Shown piece by piece: positions 32,820-44,208 of a stretch of DNA of 64,000 nucleotides (position 1 is its first letter; each line of letters begins with the position of its first letter). Origin of the DNA: Chytriomyces cf. hyalinus JEL632. Its lineage: Eukaryota; Chytridiomycota; Chytridiomycetes; Chytridiales; Chytriomycetaceae. The notes beneath the pieces were generated by a model that searched no databases, was not told the origin of the DNA, and was given only the letters and a program-made list of their open reading frames with translations. The stretch lies in assembly GCA_025435555.1 (NCBI GenBank), contig JAIWWG010000032.1, positions 124,001 to 188,000 of the forward strand, written 5' to 3'. Position numbers and translations under genes: made by a program.

Positions 32820-33700
32820 CCATGAACATGGCCAAGTTGAAAAAGGCGCTGCAAATGTAAAATGTATGCATATCATCGACTGAGGCGCCCCGTTTCAAAT
32901 TGAGACCGTTTCCCCAGCATACAACGCAATCATCAGCAAAGTCCCGCAACTAGCGCACAACTGATGCACGGCCACAATGGGAAAATATCGAGCTCCTTTG
33001 GCAGAACTCCCGTGACTCTCGGGGACTTCAATTGCTTTTCGAAAGTAATGTCTGCCGCAGGAATATGGGGAATAACAATCCAATACAAGCACAAGAACGC
33101 CCACCAGATTCGTAGTCAACCACCCAACGAGCTAATTTTCTCCTTGGATCGTAAGCGCCATACTCACAACGGGGCTAATACACGCAATCTGGGCAAAAAT
33201 GTTGATGCCGGGAAAGATTGCAAACGTGATCCAATTCGACTCAATCGCAAAATATCTCTACTCCTTATCCATGAATACGAGAGATAAACAATCTGCATAA
33301 TTGCCATGCCCACGGAACTCGCCATCTGGTTTGCGTAAGTGAAACTACCCGTGCGAAACGAGTTGGCAGCGAAAGTGAACCCCGCGGAACACAGCAGCGC
33401 TGTCAATAGAACATTCTTTTTTGAAAGTAGCGCGTTCGAATCTGGGCTCGAGTACATGAGGAAGCAGTTTACAATGAAGCACATGAGGAATGTGAGCACA
33501 CTGAGGACGGGCTTCGAGGTCGCTGAAGGCGCTGGCAAACTGGTGATCCAGTTGCGCTAGGTTGCTGTAGTCGGTGCTATTGTAGTTGGCACCTGTGGCG
33601 GCATTTAGATTGGTTGGGTAGAGGGTGCTGTTGAGTCGTAGGCTCGAGGTGACCACTGGGACAATAATTGTCCATCGGATTTTCGGAGAGAAAGAAAAAA
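32820..33700 (-). pseudogene. Seven-helix membrane protein family, copy 5, pseudogene
   Basis: Lies directly downstream of the intact copy 4. YSNLAQLDHQFASAFSDLE is followed by a one-base shift into SKPVLSVLTFLMCFIVN. The stretch KKNVLLTALLCSAGFTFAA and YLSYSWIRSRDILRLS keep the family motifs, then another shift precedes FAIFPGINIFAQIACISP. The second exon has GARYFPIVAVHQLCASC and MIALYAGETVSI, then a stop, with DDMHTFYICSAFFNLAMFMV in another frame. At least three independent lesions mark it as dead. It is more diverged from the 4-6 kb copies than those are from each other. Confidence 0.68.
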
Positions 33701-33742
33701 TATAACCGCAAGGACACTTGAATATTTTACGACACTTTGAAT

Positions 33743-34687
33743 TCAATCCTCAAACTTTAAAAACAGAAGCCTCACTTTCATGAGCACGTTGCAAACCATG
33801 ACACCAAACAAGGAAAAGTTGAACAGGGCGCTGCATCCGTAGAATATACGCAGCGACGTAATGGATCGACCACTGACATCGATAAACGCTTCACCCGCGT
33901 AGAATAAAATCATGCTAAAAAATGCTAGCGACGCCACAAATTGGTGGCTTGCTATGATTGGATAGAATTTGACACCGCGAGACTCTGGCCCTTTCGATTC
34001 GAGTATGTCGGCTGTGCGACTCACCTGGTGTTTCGGAGTTCAAAAAGAGAAATTAGTTGTTGGAATGGAATATGGTTGTTTGAAAGCGCAGAGAGACTGC
34101 GCTGAACAAAACTTCACCAAATGGGTGCCCATCACAATGGCAAAATAACAATCAAGAAACACCACAACCAGCCCCGTAGTTCCATTCACAATGTAAAGCA
34201 GCAAGGTTCGAGATGGTCCCGCCGCAAAGGCAACCGCAAAAATGGGGGCCCAGCAAATAACCTGCCCAACCAGGCAGAAATAGTGAAAGAACAGGTACAC
34301 ATATTGATGTGACTCCAAACGCAAGATTTCACGCGTTCGAACCCAGGAAAAAGATATATATGCAACCTCAGCGCAAGCAGTGGCAACTGTGCATGCAATA
34401 TAGATTGGCTGGCTCTCGGTTGTGGTGTAAACACTGTTGAGAATCAACATGGCGGATGTGCTTAGCAGGAGGGCGCAGAGAAGAAGGTTCTTTTGAGCAA
34501 TGATGGGACCCCAGGTGCCGTGGTTTAGATGAATAATCAGTCCGTTCATGGCCGCGAGCATTAGCAGAGTCAGTGCACCAAGCAGCGTCTGAAAGTGTGC
34601 TACAAGTTGAACAAGCGCGTGTATCGCCTCTTCGCTCACTGCCAAAGTGCCGTTAGTTGTCGGGTCGATCGGTAGGGTTGGAACCAT
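33743..34687 (-). CDS. Orphan seven-helix membrane protein, copy 4 (intact)
   Basis: Same family as 4488-5383, about 28 kb away. Exons 34120-34687 and 33743-34024 with the intron at the same place and phase as in copy 2. Hydrophobic segments are TLLGALTLLMLAAMNGLII, LLLCALLLSTSAMLILNSV, IYIACTVATACAEVAYISF, LFFHYFCLVGQVICWAPIF, TTGLVVVFLDCYFAIVMG, IIASHQFVASLAFFSMILFY and FYGCSALFNFSLFGVMVCNV. Family motifs QKNLLLCA, FSWVRTREILRLESH, GPSRTLLLYIV and FYPIIASHQF are complete. The start at 34687 (MVPTLPIDPTTNGTLAVSEE) gives a short N-terminus with a possible N-glycosylation site, consistent with an outside amino end. Ligand and signalling partner unknown. Confidence 0.75.
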
Positions 34688-34726
34688 TTTGTTTGACAAT
34701 GAATACGCACACAATGAGCGCTTCAG

Positions 34727-34976
34727 ATGAACCGATCAGCCATGGAACTCCCAACGGACATGGAATTCCGAAGCGCAAGAATGTATCCCATTGTTGCCCG
34801 TCATCAGCTCGCTGCCTCTTTGACATTTTTTGCCGCAGTTACGTGTTATGCCGCAAAAGCATTTGTGGATCCTGGAGATCCATCGCTCGCATCTGGCGTT
34901 TTATGTGCGGATGAAGGTGCAGCTTCTATTTTTGAAGAATGAGACTTAAAGAAGGACATGTACACTCAGTCACTTG
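34727..34976 (+). pseudogene. Seven-helix family, inverted 3' exon fragment (copy 6)
   Basis: On the plus strand, head-to-head with copy 4, the sequence MNRSAMELPTDMEFRSARMY continues PIVARHQLAASLTFFAAVTC and AAKAFVDPGDPSLAS, which is the second exon of the family. The helix 7 region is missing and a frame change leads to FYVRMKVQLLFLKNET, the usual basic end. No first exon is seen upstream in this orientation. Its closest relative appears to be copy 1 at 3.5 kb (ARMYPIVARHQFTASLSFF), suggesting exchange between the two clusters. Confidence 0.65.
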
Positions 34977-35016
34977 TAATATCGGGCGCATTCGTTACAT
35001 GCTGTGTTCAACCAAT

Positions 35017-36244
35017 TTATTCCCAAAAGGACTTTCCTTGAACAGTCCAAGAATCCTCATCATTCCCTCCTTTTCTGGACGCGGCAGCAGCGGCAGCGGC
35101 AGCAAGTCGCTGTTTTTCCATTTGAACGCCTTTACTCATTTGCGATGAAACAGCCTTCTCTTTGGCCTGAGAGTGCGCCACTTCTCGCAAATACTGTTGA
35201 CGGCGCTGTTCTTGTAAAATGCGCATGGCTTCTTTTTCTTCCTTCAACTTCTCGGCTTTTCGTTGGTTTTTTTGTTGCGTTTTGGTCATGGCTTCTGGAG
35301 CGGGACGTGCTGGTCTAACGGGAAATGAGTGGCTGGATGATGTAGTTGTCGAAGATGAGATGATTCGCAAGGTAGGCGCTTTCTCTTGAAAAATTTGGAT
35401 GCGGTGAGTCTGGTTGCATTTGAGAATCAAATAAAATATTTGAGTTACTTGATGCTGCCGTAGTCCACCCATCATCCAAAGTTTCGTTATAGTCGATTTT
35501 CAAAACGCGTGCGTGCCGGCCAGTATCATCGACTTCATCTTCGCTTTCACTTGAGTCCATGCCAAGTTGTTTGTTGATGCTCGCATTCAACTGACCCTTG
35601 TTTCCCAAAGAAGCCGACGCAGTAATCGGTTTAGTCACGGGCACGGGTTTAGCTTGCATCATGTGCCCAGGTGCAGTTTGAACCGGGGAAACGGGGCGAG
35701 GTGGTAAAATCGGATCGACCGTTTTGGCCACGTACGCGTACGAAGTACCAGCCGCCAACTTTTTACCTTTCTTCGCAGAGGATTTGGAAGAAAGGGATGG
35801 GAATTCGGTGGGTTCTTCGAAGAAGGTGGATCTAGTGGCTGTTTGATTGCTTTTTTGCGCGATCAATTTTGAGTTGTTTGCAGTCTTGCGCTTTGATTTT
35901 GATTCTGTTGTCCATTCCTGTGAGTCTGTTTCGGGTTGGACTGGGACGGGATCGATCGCCGGTTTTGGTTGAGTTGGGGCAGAAACATTGCGCGCAATTT
36001 CCTTCGAAACAGCAGCTCCCTCGGAAGCATACGAGGATGGAACTAGATCAGCGGGAGTGGATGAGTCCGTCTTCTTTGACTTCTTCTTCTTCTTTTTCGA
36101 AAGTGTCTCTGTCTGGCTGTTGGCCCCATTCGCAGCCTCATTCGATGTCTGACTTGGACGAAGGAAGGCAGCCACGACACCCGCGGCAACAACGGCGCCG
36201 AGGGCGAACGAGGCAATTACAGTTGTCGTTGTGGATGAGTCCAT
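35017..36244 (-). CDS. N-terminally membrane-anchored, C-terminal charged helical protein
   Basis: Not assigned to a named family. Two exons, 35449-36244 and 35017-35384, joined by a 64-nt intron. The start MDSSTTTTVIASFALGAVVA leads into one membrane helix (ASFALGAVVAAGVVAAFL), then a lysine patch (KKKKKKSKK), a long low-complexity region with conserved-looking islets (FFEEPTEFPSLSS, YNETLDDGWTTAAS), and a C-terminal charged helix (TKTQQKNQRKAEKLKEEKEA, QQYLREVAHSQAKEK) ending DDSW-like EDSWTVQGKSFWE. The layout of anchor, disordered spacer and basic coiled coil resembles fungal ER or nuclear-envelope proteins of unknown role. It faces a 64-bp gap from the relic at 36309. Confidence 0.7.
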
Positions 36245-36308
36245 TTTTTGCGCTCGTTTTTATCTGCTTTGGATTTTAACTTTTGCAGATCTCTTTCAAA
36301 AACCAGGG

Positions 36309-36900
36309 ATGGCCACGAATGGTCTCTTGCAGATCCTTCTCGGTTTGCTGCTTTCTGTTCAAGGCGTGTAAGCTGGGGCTGGGCTTGTTCTTGATGAGCT
36401 TCAAGTTCATCTGAAAGCGGAGGGACTCGTTCTACCGGCGTTCTTCAACCAGTCCTCCTACCAGCGATTCGGATGGTCCTCCTACGCAAACTACACTGTA
36501 ATAACAGATACGCTTGGATTCCATCGCATACAAACTATTCAACTTGGATTCACGCTGGCCAAGCTGCAAAACGCGAAATCATCCTCTAAGCCGACTGGTG
36601 GGACTCCTCTTTGGCATCCACATAAGTCTTTGCGTACGTGCTGAAAGAATCCTCGGCTACAAACTAAATTTCAAAGTGTATGGCGGCGGATAAATCTCTG
36701 GAGAGAGATTGAACCATGGCGCAGCGGACATTGTCCTCGAGCTGTGGCAGCGACGCGACAACGTGGTACTCTAAATTCGTTCAAATCGAAAACATGGTCA
36801 TGAGTTATGGCAGTGTGGGATATTCAGGGAGAGTGGGGCTGTACTTTCCGGCGTATTTGTTGGAATCTCATCCACAGCTGGACACGCTTAATTATGCAAT
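36309..36900 (+). pseudogene. Relic of the secreted ectodomain family (paralog D)
   Basis: A signal-peptide-like start, MATNGLLQILLGLLLSVQG, ends at a GT donor. About 130 bp later ACCGGCGTTCTTCAACCAGT encodes GVLQPVL, the family hallmark, in a frame that then breaks. At about 36717-36775 GAADIVLELWQRRDNVVL matches the NRAEIVLELY...NVLF block of paralogs A-C before a stop. Stops and frame changes between these blocks show that it is dead. It lies about 12 kb from the three-gene cluster, so the family once extended or moved here. Confidence 0.55.
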
Positions 36901-36934
36901 AAAATCAGCATATTTTATCTTTCGAAACGTAATA

Positions 36935-37993
36935 ATGGCGTCAGCGTCTCCCGCAGCTCTGGTAGGCCTCTGCGACTGGTCCAAGCCAGCCGAAACGGAA
37001 CAGAATCTCACTGAATACACTGGATCGCATGATCTGAAGGCATCATCGCCATTGGAGTACGCAGGTATCTGCGTCTGTTGACAACACCACTGTCGCAGTT
37101 TGATCAAACAGACGCAGAATTCCTCACCCAGATTGCGCAAGCACAATGTCTTCAACGCAAGTTTGTGGATTCCCTCGAAACGCTTTCAAAAGCGAAAGAG
37201 ATTGTGGATGACTGCGAGAAACAGATCGAGGACAGCTTGACCGACTCTGAGCTTGACGCCAACCATCCCGTTTTAACGGATGCACGTCGCGTTCGAATTC
37301 GAATCTTGCTTGAAAAGGGACGGGTCATGCATGCGAAGGGCGATGTGGATGGTGGATTCTTTCTTTCAAGTTCTCTTTCATTGACACTTTTATCTCTATC
37401 TCTCTGTATACCCAGCATCGATCGCCCCATTCCGGACAGTGCTTCAACTAAGCCGCATTGGCAGCGACCCAGAGGCTCTCTCCTGCTACTTTGTGGAAGC
37501 CCTGCACATGCTTGCCCTTGTTGAAACAGACCCAGACGACAAGTTTGGACTGCTTGAACGCTCAATTGCTGAAGCGAAAAAGTCCAAATCTCGAGAAACG
37601 CGGTTGCTGCTCGCATCTCTGTATACATCTCAAGCGTGGTTTTTGCACGATGAGGCTCAGAATTATGAAGGCGCGTTGGAGTGCTTTGAGACTGCGCTGG
37701 TGCATTCGAAAGAGTTCTTTGGTGGGGACAGTAGTAAGGATAAGGCTATTGCTCAGAAAGCACAGTGGAGCATTGCTAGGTGTAAGCGATCGCTTGGGTT
37801 GAATGAGGATGCGCTGGTTATACTCGAGAAGCTGGGTGACGATGCTGATTATTTGTGTGAAGAGAAGGCGATGCTGTACCAGACTCTTGGCCAGGGCGAC
37901 AAGGCAAAGGAGTTTGCGGCAAAGGCAATTACTTTGTTGGCAGCAGGAAAAGACGTGGATGAGAGTCGTCTGGCTGCCATGAAAGCCGTCTGA
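36935..37993 (+). CDS. TPR-type helical repeat protein
   Basis: Exons 36935-36961 (nine codons, MASASPAAL), 37099-37351 and 37416-37993. The protein of about 285 residues is all-helical with TPR-like units: FLTQIAQAQCLQRKFVDSLE, RRVRIRILLEKGRVMHAKGD, CYFVEALHMLALVETDPDDK, LLLASLYTSQAWFLHDEAQN, GALECFETALVHSKEF, IARCKRSLGLNEDALVILEK and EKAMLYQTLGQGDKAKEFAA. Such proteins are adaptors; no enzyme motif is present. The tiny first exon is my weakest point: the frame and acceptor at 37097-37098 are good, but a different upstream exon is possible. Function not assignable from sequence alone. Confidence 0.72.
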
Positions 37994-38048
37994 GAGAAAC
38001 CAGATTGAAGGGTATAAAAAACACTACTAAAAAAGACACCTTCAAGGA

Positions 38049-39845
38049 ATGTCACTCGAAGCGTTTCTTCAGCGTCAGTCGGAATGGAGCAGCGACCAGC
38101 GCATGAACAGCCTCTTTGCACGTTTCCCAGAGAAAGGCGTGAACAAGACTCTGTACGAGGTATTTTTTCCTGACCTCTCGTGTGCCCAACTCGCCCTTCT
38201 TCTCGCTGACACGGGTTTAAAGTCTCGTCTGAGATTCTGGACATCTCTCATCAACTCTGCTGCACGCGAAAGTTTCTTCATCCATGTTTGCCGTGATCGA
38301 ACCCCAGTTTGACGCCTCGCAATTATTCTCGAAAAGGACTCTTGACTGCCAACAGTCAAAACGAAAACGCATTCATTCTTCAAACGGAAGCATTACCGGC
38401 ATTGTTTACACGCAAGGGTCTGACTCCACGTGGATTGGACACTGTTGTGGTACCCTTGTTGATTACCGGACACACCCTTCTGAGATGTCCAATTCATGCA
38501 TATACAATACGTCCGAATCTCAGATCGAAATGCGCGCTTCAAACGATCTTGTTCCTGTTTCGAAATATTTGGATGACGTAATTTCAGGGGGTTGGTCCAT
38601 CTTCTCTCTTGTAACGGCTCCGTTGCGATTTGGTCTCTCGTTTGTATCTGGTCCTTCGGCTGAACCTGAAGAATTTGCTGGAAAGGACGTCCTGGTTTCA
38701 TTGGTTCAGGTTATTACACAACCACGCAAATTATCTCTCGAATCTCATACCGATATTGCAGGAGTCTGCCATCAGGCTTTTCAATTATGTGAAAGACGAG
38801 GCGGCGTATTCAACAGACTACATTCATGATGCATCCATATTCCAAAAGGCGACTCAACGAACGAACTCCGAAAAACAGTTGACTGCGCTGGATCAAAGGA
38901 TCCTTGCTAGATACCTTGAAACTTCTGGAAAGGCTGTGATCGAATACGGCACTGCAAATGAGCCCTTGGTGTGTGTTTTCTAAAGATTTGTGCTCAAGAT
39001 TTCGTCCTCATTTGTTCCATCTTTGACCTCTCAAGGCGATCAAATTCTTGAGTTCTCCTTCATCAAATGCTGTCATCACGGGCACGGATCGAGGAATCTT
39101 GAACATTAAAAACACAGCTCAATCTTTACAATTGCAAATTTCGAATCTTGAGGCCAAAGTTGCAGAGTAAGTTGTTTTTCATGCGACTATGTCCGAGTTT
39201 TAAATCCGGACTTCTTTCCTCACATAGGCTCAAGTCAAATGCATCGAGTGCCTTGAAAAATAACGCACGGTCACGTGCATTGATCTTTTTGAAACAAAAA
39301 ACTTCTGTGTCGTCTGTTCTTGAAAAGCGCATTGCTTCGCTGCATACGTTAGAAACGATCCTATCTAAAATTCAGCAAGCTGAAACCGATGCGGAGGTGA
39401 GGATTTTAGCATTTATTTGTTCTTGGCATCATTGACACATTTCTTTATTTTCCAGATTGTCCACGCGTACAAACTCGGCACAGTAACGTTACAATCCGTC
39501 CTCAAGACGCATAACCTCACCCCAGACTCAGTGCAACAAACCCTCGACTCCCTATCTGACGCGTTTGCCGATCAAAACGAAATTGACGCTGTGTTAGCGG
39601 CTCATCATGCTGAAAATGCTTTGGATGTGGATGATGAAGAAATTGAACGCGAGTTGGAAGATTTGGTCAAGGCTGGGACGGCTGCTGAGCCAGGTGTCAA
39701 GGCGGAAGCGAAGACCTCGCAGGATGCGGATGTAGACGCGCTTGTGGATGTACTCGGAAGTCTTCGTGTTGAAAGCGGGGAAGTGTCGAAAATTGAGACC
39801 AAGGAGAGCGAAAGGAATGGGAAACAGCTTGTTCCAGCTGAATAA
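38049..39845 (+). CDS. CHMP7: CHMP7-like ESCRT-III protein
   Basis: CHMP7/Chm7 recruits ESCRT-III to the nuclear envelope and ER. Eight exons: 38049-38159, 38223-38271, 38337-38449, 38524-38703, 38762-38968, 39036-39166, 39228-39396 and 39457-39845. The N-terminal winged-helix half carries SRLRFWTSLINSAARE, ALPALFTRKGLTPRGLDTVV, SKYLDDVISGGWSIFSLVTA (the membrane-binding WH2 region) and ESAIRLFNYVKDEAAYSTDY. The Snf7 half has ISNLEAKVAELKSNASSALK, NARSRALIFLKQKTSV, LEKRIASLHTLETILSKIQQ and KLGTVTLQSVLKTHNLT. The C-terminus contains acidic helices (DDEEIERELEDLV) suited to Vps4-type MIM motifs. Unspliced it appears to jump frames near 38.3 and 38.45 kb; introns 38272-38336 and 38450-38523 explain both jumps. 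Confidence 0.88.
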
Positions 39846-39892
39846 AGTGACAGATTTTATCAATAAAAATTCACAAGTAAAATAAATAGGAG

Positions 39893-42800
39893 ATGGAAGA
39901 AGTGGCCTTGAAGTTATGCATCGCTGCCGAGCGAGGAGAGCTGCAGAAAGAGTGGTTCAAACACGATGCAACCTTGGTACTTTGTCCAGTCAGGGAAAGA
40001 GACTTGCTGACATAAAGAACATCATACATTCTACCAGAATTCAGCCTCGACGCTGGTATTGCTGTCGACGCTCTGCACGCGCGCAGTGAGAGAGACGCCC
40101 TTGGCACATAATGAGTTGAGCGTGGGCCGTGTCTCCCACGCCATGAACATGAGCAACACTCTCGAGACCGCAACTTCGACATCTTCTCCCCACGACGCCA
40201 GTCTGAAATGTTTCGTGACTCTGTCTCAGCGACAGGCGCTGCTGCTCCGTGTTGCTGCGTTTGTTGCACATGCAGGGCGCGTGTCAATTGCACAGCTTGA
40301 GTCGTGTCTGTCTAACGACACTCTCGTGATAATGGCCGTTATCTTGGCTGCATTCTCGGCAGATTCAAAGTATGCGATTCGTTATTTCGTCTGTTTTGTT
40401 GCTGACACTGCTCCCCTTCAGGATAACAATCGAAAACTTGGCCATGCTTCACCATTTCATCATTCGGCAGTTTGTATCGCAACGAACGATCGATATCCAA
40501 CCAAACCAAATCTATATCCATGAGCAGTTTCTTCAGAGCCTTGTTGATGACTTTTCGGCAGTGACCTCAAAGGATATGGACGAAGATTTCAACACAACAA
40601 ATTCGAAACATGCACTGTGCCTCCAAATTCGATATGATTTGGCTGAGTTGTATTTTGCGACGGATCGTTTCGCGCTGGCGGCACGGAATTTGGATATCTG
40701 TTTGAGCAAATTCAAGTCACTTGCATCGGAACCCTTGTATGATATGATTGACTATCTTCCCCTGGAAGCACCTCGGCATTATTTTCTGAATTCATTCTTG
40801 ACCAACAGTGGCATCAGCTTGGCTCGTGCAGAAAAGATTTACGCAGTTGCTTTGAAACTGTCGCCAGCAAACACAATCGCATCTCAACCGCCACAAAAAC
40901 CAAGCACTCTCATCTCCTGGAATCAATTTATCAAAAATCGCGAATTCGGAGCATCGTTTGTAAATTTGGTCTTGAACGACTTTAAAGACGCGAGTGTACC
41001 GGTTTCGATGAAATTACGCATTGTGAATCATCTTTTTGAATCGAATCTACCTGAACCGGCTGTCAAGTTGGCGTACATGAATGCTCTGTTTGCTGCTCCG
41101 CGAGGTGTTGGTGAGTTCATCGGTGTTTAATCTTTTTATTTCGCAACTCCTGATCTTTTTTGTATTCTTGAATTCCAGCTGCCATGGAGACAAGCCTGCC
41201 GTACGCGTTTTATAAACATTTGCGAAAAGTGTCATCTTCTTCTATTTCCGCCCTCGTTCAAATTTTGAGTAAATTTGTTTCGATCGCGTCAACGCCGCCA
41301 TCCCTGACCAGTGCTTCGGTCTGCGAAGTGGCGATTCGTTTTACCTGGAATCTTTTGCATAGAATTGGAACTGCAGAAGCGTTTCGAGTGCTGACTAAAT
41401 GTAAGATATATTTACTTTTATTGCTGTGTTCCATTTACTGGGGTTTGACTAAACGTGATTCTGCAGCAAATATCTTTGAACCTTTGGGGCGCGTGAATGT
41501 GGAGGCTATGCAAAGATCTTGCTGGCGGAAGAATGTAAGTCTCTTGTTCTGCGTTCCGAGCAAGGAGTGAAATGCGACTACAACCAGGCTCCAAGCATCA
41601 ATTTTTCGTTATCAAATCTCGCCGTCAATGAGGTTTGTGATGCATTTACTTCCTCGGAGAAGCTCGACATGTCCTCATTTTTCTCGGTCTTCTTTTCAGC
41701 TGATTTTGCTCAAACGAAAGTTGCGGGTGAGGCGTTAGCGAATAATGATGAAGGAATGACTAACTCTGTGATCGAAGGCGACTATTACGCATTACGACTT
41801 GGATTCCCTCAGTCCCGTATGTTTTTTGAACTTTCTTGATTTGAGAACCTTATTTCTTGACATGACGGATCACTCATTTTGACTTTCTCAGTTTTTTAGC
41901 ACCGCGAAACCTTTTTTGATTGGAGAAGTGGAGCGATTCTGCGAAAAGGTTGCATCCGTTTAAAAAAAAAAAAAAAAAAAGCTAACGAACGAACGAACGA
42001 ACGAAATTTGTAGAACCAATTCGCCAAAGCCCGATCGTTTATCGGCTTCATTTCAAGCAGTGACGCCAAAAATAACTCTGCCAACACAGACACGAATCGT
42101 GCTGTTCAAATGTTGTTGCTCGGATGGATTTCGGACGAACTGCAGTTTCACAATTCGGCTCCCGCTGCGTTTAAAGATGTGTATGGGTTGATTATTCAGT
42201 CGCTTTCGTGGTCTCCGCAGGTTCTTTTTTGCGTTGCATAAAATGCTGCTTCTGTGATACTAAATACGAGTTTTGATTAGGCGCCGGCAGATATTCGGAC
42301 ATGTGTAAGCACTAATTCCGCAATTTTATTCTAATGATTCGATTTTCTTCCAAGAAGTTTGATTTGCCTTTTGCTGCCAGCGTCTCATTTTAAGTATTGC
42401 GCTGTACTACTCGAACGATCAGTCTGCCACTTTCTTGGAAGAATTTGTCGTCAAATCAGAGCAAGTTTTGCAGTCGCAGTTGTTGAACAGTATGTGTTGG
42501 TTTCAAAGATTTCGGCTATATGAGTTGCTTTTTCACCAAGTGGAATTCTGTGCAGATCAGCCGTACGAATCCATCAAGCTTGTTTCGATTCTTGCGAAAG
42601 GTTCCTTTCACAGACTTTTGATTCGCGGCACGATTTTTCATCCCCACTCCCTTTTTGCTGTAGTTTGCCGCCGATTCGTTCGAATGTACCAGTTCCTCAA
42701 GGAAAGCTTAGCACACACCAGTGGTGAGTGTGAAGAATGTGATTCGGCTTTCCAAACAACACTGACAACCCCTTCCCAAATATTAACTATCAAAGAGAAA

Positions 42801-44098
42801 GATGTTGGAAGTATTCATGCACTTTCAGAAATGCAGCAACCACAAATGGCTGAAGTTCGCGAGTTTGCAAAAGAAATATTGGTGGTCCTATCTCCAGGAC
42901 TCCACGACGCAGCGTTTGTCAAGGTTTGTGAGGGCCGTTCGATGCAATATTTTTTGACACAAATCCAAAATCACAGGAATTCCAATCACAACTCATCATG
43001 ACGCTGAACACGGCTGAAAATCGTTCTTTCAACAGCATTTTCGGATCAGTTGTTGCGGGATTTTTGACGGTTCTTATGCCGCCTGCATTTCGCATTCAGT
43101 TGCGCAATTTCGGGCCGCTGGCGTACTTTGTGTGTCCGTGGGAGATGCTTCAGGCCGAAGAAGAACCATGGTAAGACGACTGGTGTGTTTTTATGGCGAA
43201 TGCTGGATTCTCACATTGTCGCTGCCTTTCAAGGGCGCAACGTATCGCCAATTACACCAAGACACAAACTGATTTTTCAAGTTTGATGCAACTGGACGGC
43301 GGATACCTTTGCAAATTCCTGATTCGGTTATACGCATTGACACCCCCCGCAACAACAGCCTCTTCGACCGCACCCACCGATTTAAATTCATTTTGTAAAG
43401 GCGACTTGAGTATGGCCATCGGTGACGTGAAAACAGCGCTCAAATGGTACTTGCACGGTCTCTCGCAGCAGAGCAACCATTTTGCGAACCTTGACGCGTG
43501 TAAACAGACCGTGTCCAACGGTCGGCTGCATCCACATCTGCTTGGCCATCGGAATTGGAACGCACGATTGGTGCATTTTTGCTTGGTTGCCGGATTCCCA
43601 TTGGAAGGCGCGTGTATTGCGCAAATAGTTGAAGGCGGACCGGCGGCAATGGATTATAAGGCTGCGTATGCTGCTTTGGACGCGTTTATGGATGGAGAGG
43701 AGGGACGGAATTTGAGGAGTGGGCGTGAAATGGAGAGGTTGTTTTGGAGCTTTTATGGTACAGTTTCACGGTTTTTTGTTTCTTTTGAGACTTGCGTGTG
43801 TGATTGATAATTGTTTTTTTTTTTTTTTTTTTTTTTTGGTTGTCAGAACCGACGTTGCTTGAGTATGTGATTTGTGAGTGACCAACTTTGATTGGCCCAT
43901 GTTTTGGTACTGAATTTTCGTTTTCCAGGCTCTTTTAAAAAGCGCGGTAACATTGAATGTGTCGACGCTGCTGTGCGGCTCATTGGGCGGTTAGAGCTGG
44001 GCAGCTCCGGGGTGGATGAAGTGCAGCAGCGGATGTACATTTGCAAATTGCAGAAATCGTTTTTCCAAGCATTTGTGCATCGAGTCATGCGTGAATGA
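39893..44098 (+). CDS. INTS8: Integrator complex subunit 8 (INTS8) homologue
   Basis: INTS8 bridges the Integrator core and PP2A in metazoan transcription attenuation and snRNA processing. Fifteen exons: 39893-39976, 40038-40369, 40422-41110, 41179-41400, 41505-41632, 41700-41726, 41778-41816, 41892-41948, 42014-42220, 42281-42304, 42381-42923, 42977-43170, 43234-43756, 43847-43873 and 43929-44098. Family-like blocks are LQIRYDLAELYFATDRFALA, the NQFAKARSFIGFISSSDA helical unit, and the C-terminus ALKWYLHGLSQQSNHF, MDYKAAYAALDAFMDG, EPTLLEYVISFKKRGN and RMYICKLQKSFFQAFVHRVM. The last section aligns in order with the human C-terminus (ALHYYLQAG, DYKTAFKSLQ, LEYLTYLHHKRGE, KKKFLQAM). Some small middle exons (42281-42304, 41700-41726) are less certain. 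Introns hold poly-A and poly-T runs at 41963-41980 and 43815-43838. Few fungi are known to keep Integrator. Confidence 0.8.
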
Positions 44099-44208
44099 TT
44101 GCGTAAGTGATGAGAGACGGAAAGTTAAAAAGTTGGTCAAGTGTTGCGTTTGAAAATCTGAAAATCATTTGGTGTCGTTGAGATTTTATTCAAAGTTGGA
44201 CTCGTTTG

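Noticed and set aside
38223-38703. Frameshifts in the CHMP7-like gene
   Set aside because: Introns at 38272-38336 and 38450-38523 with GT-AG ends restore the frame exactly, so no lesion is needed.
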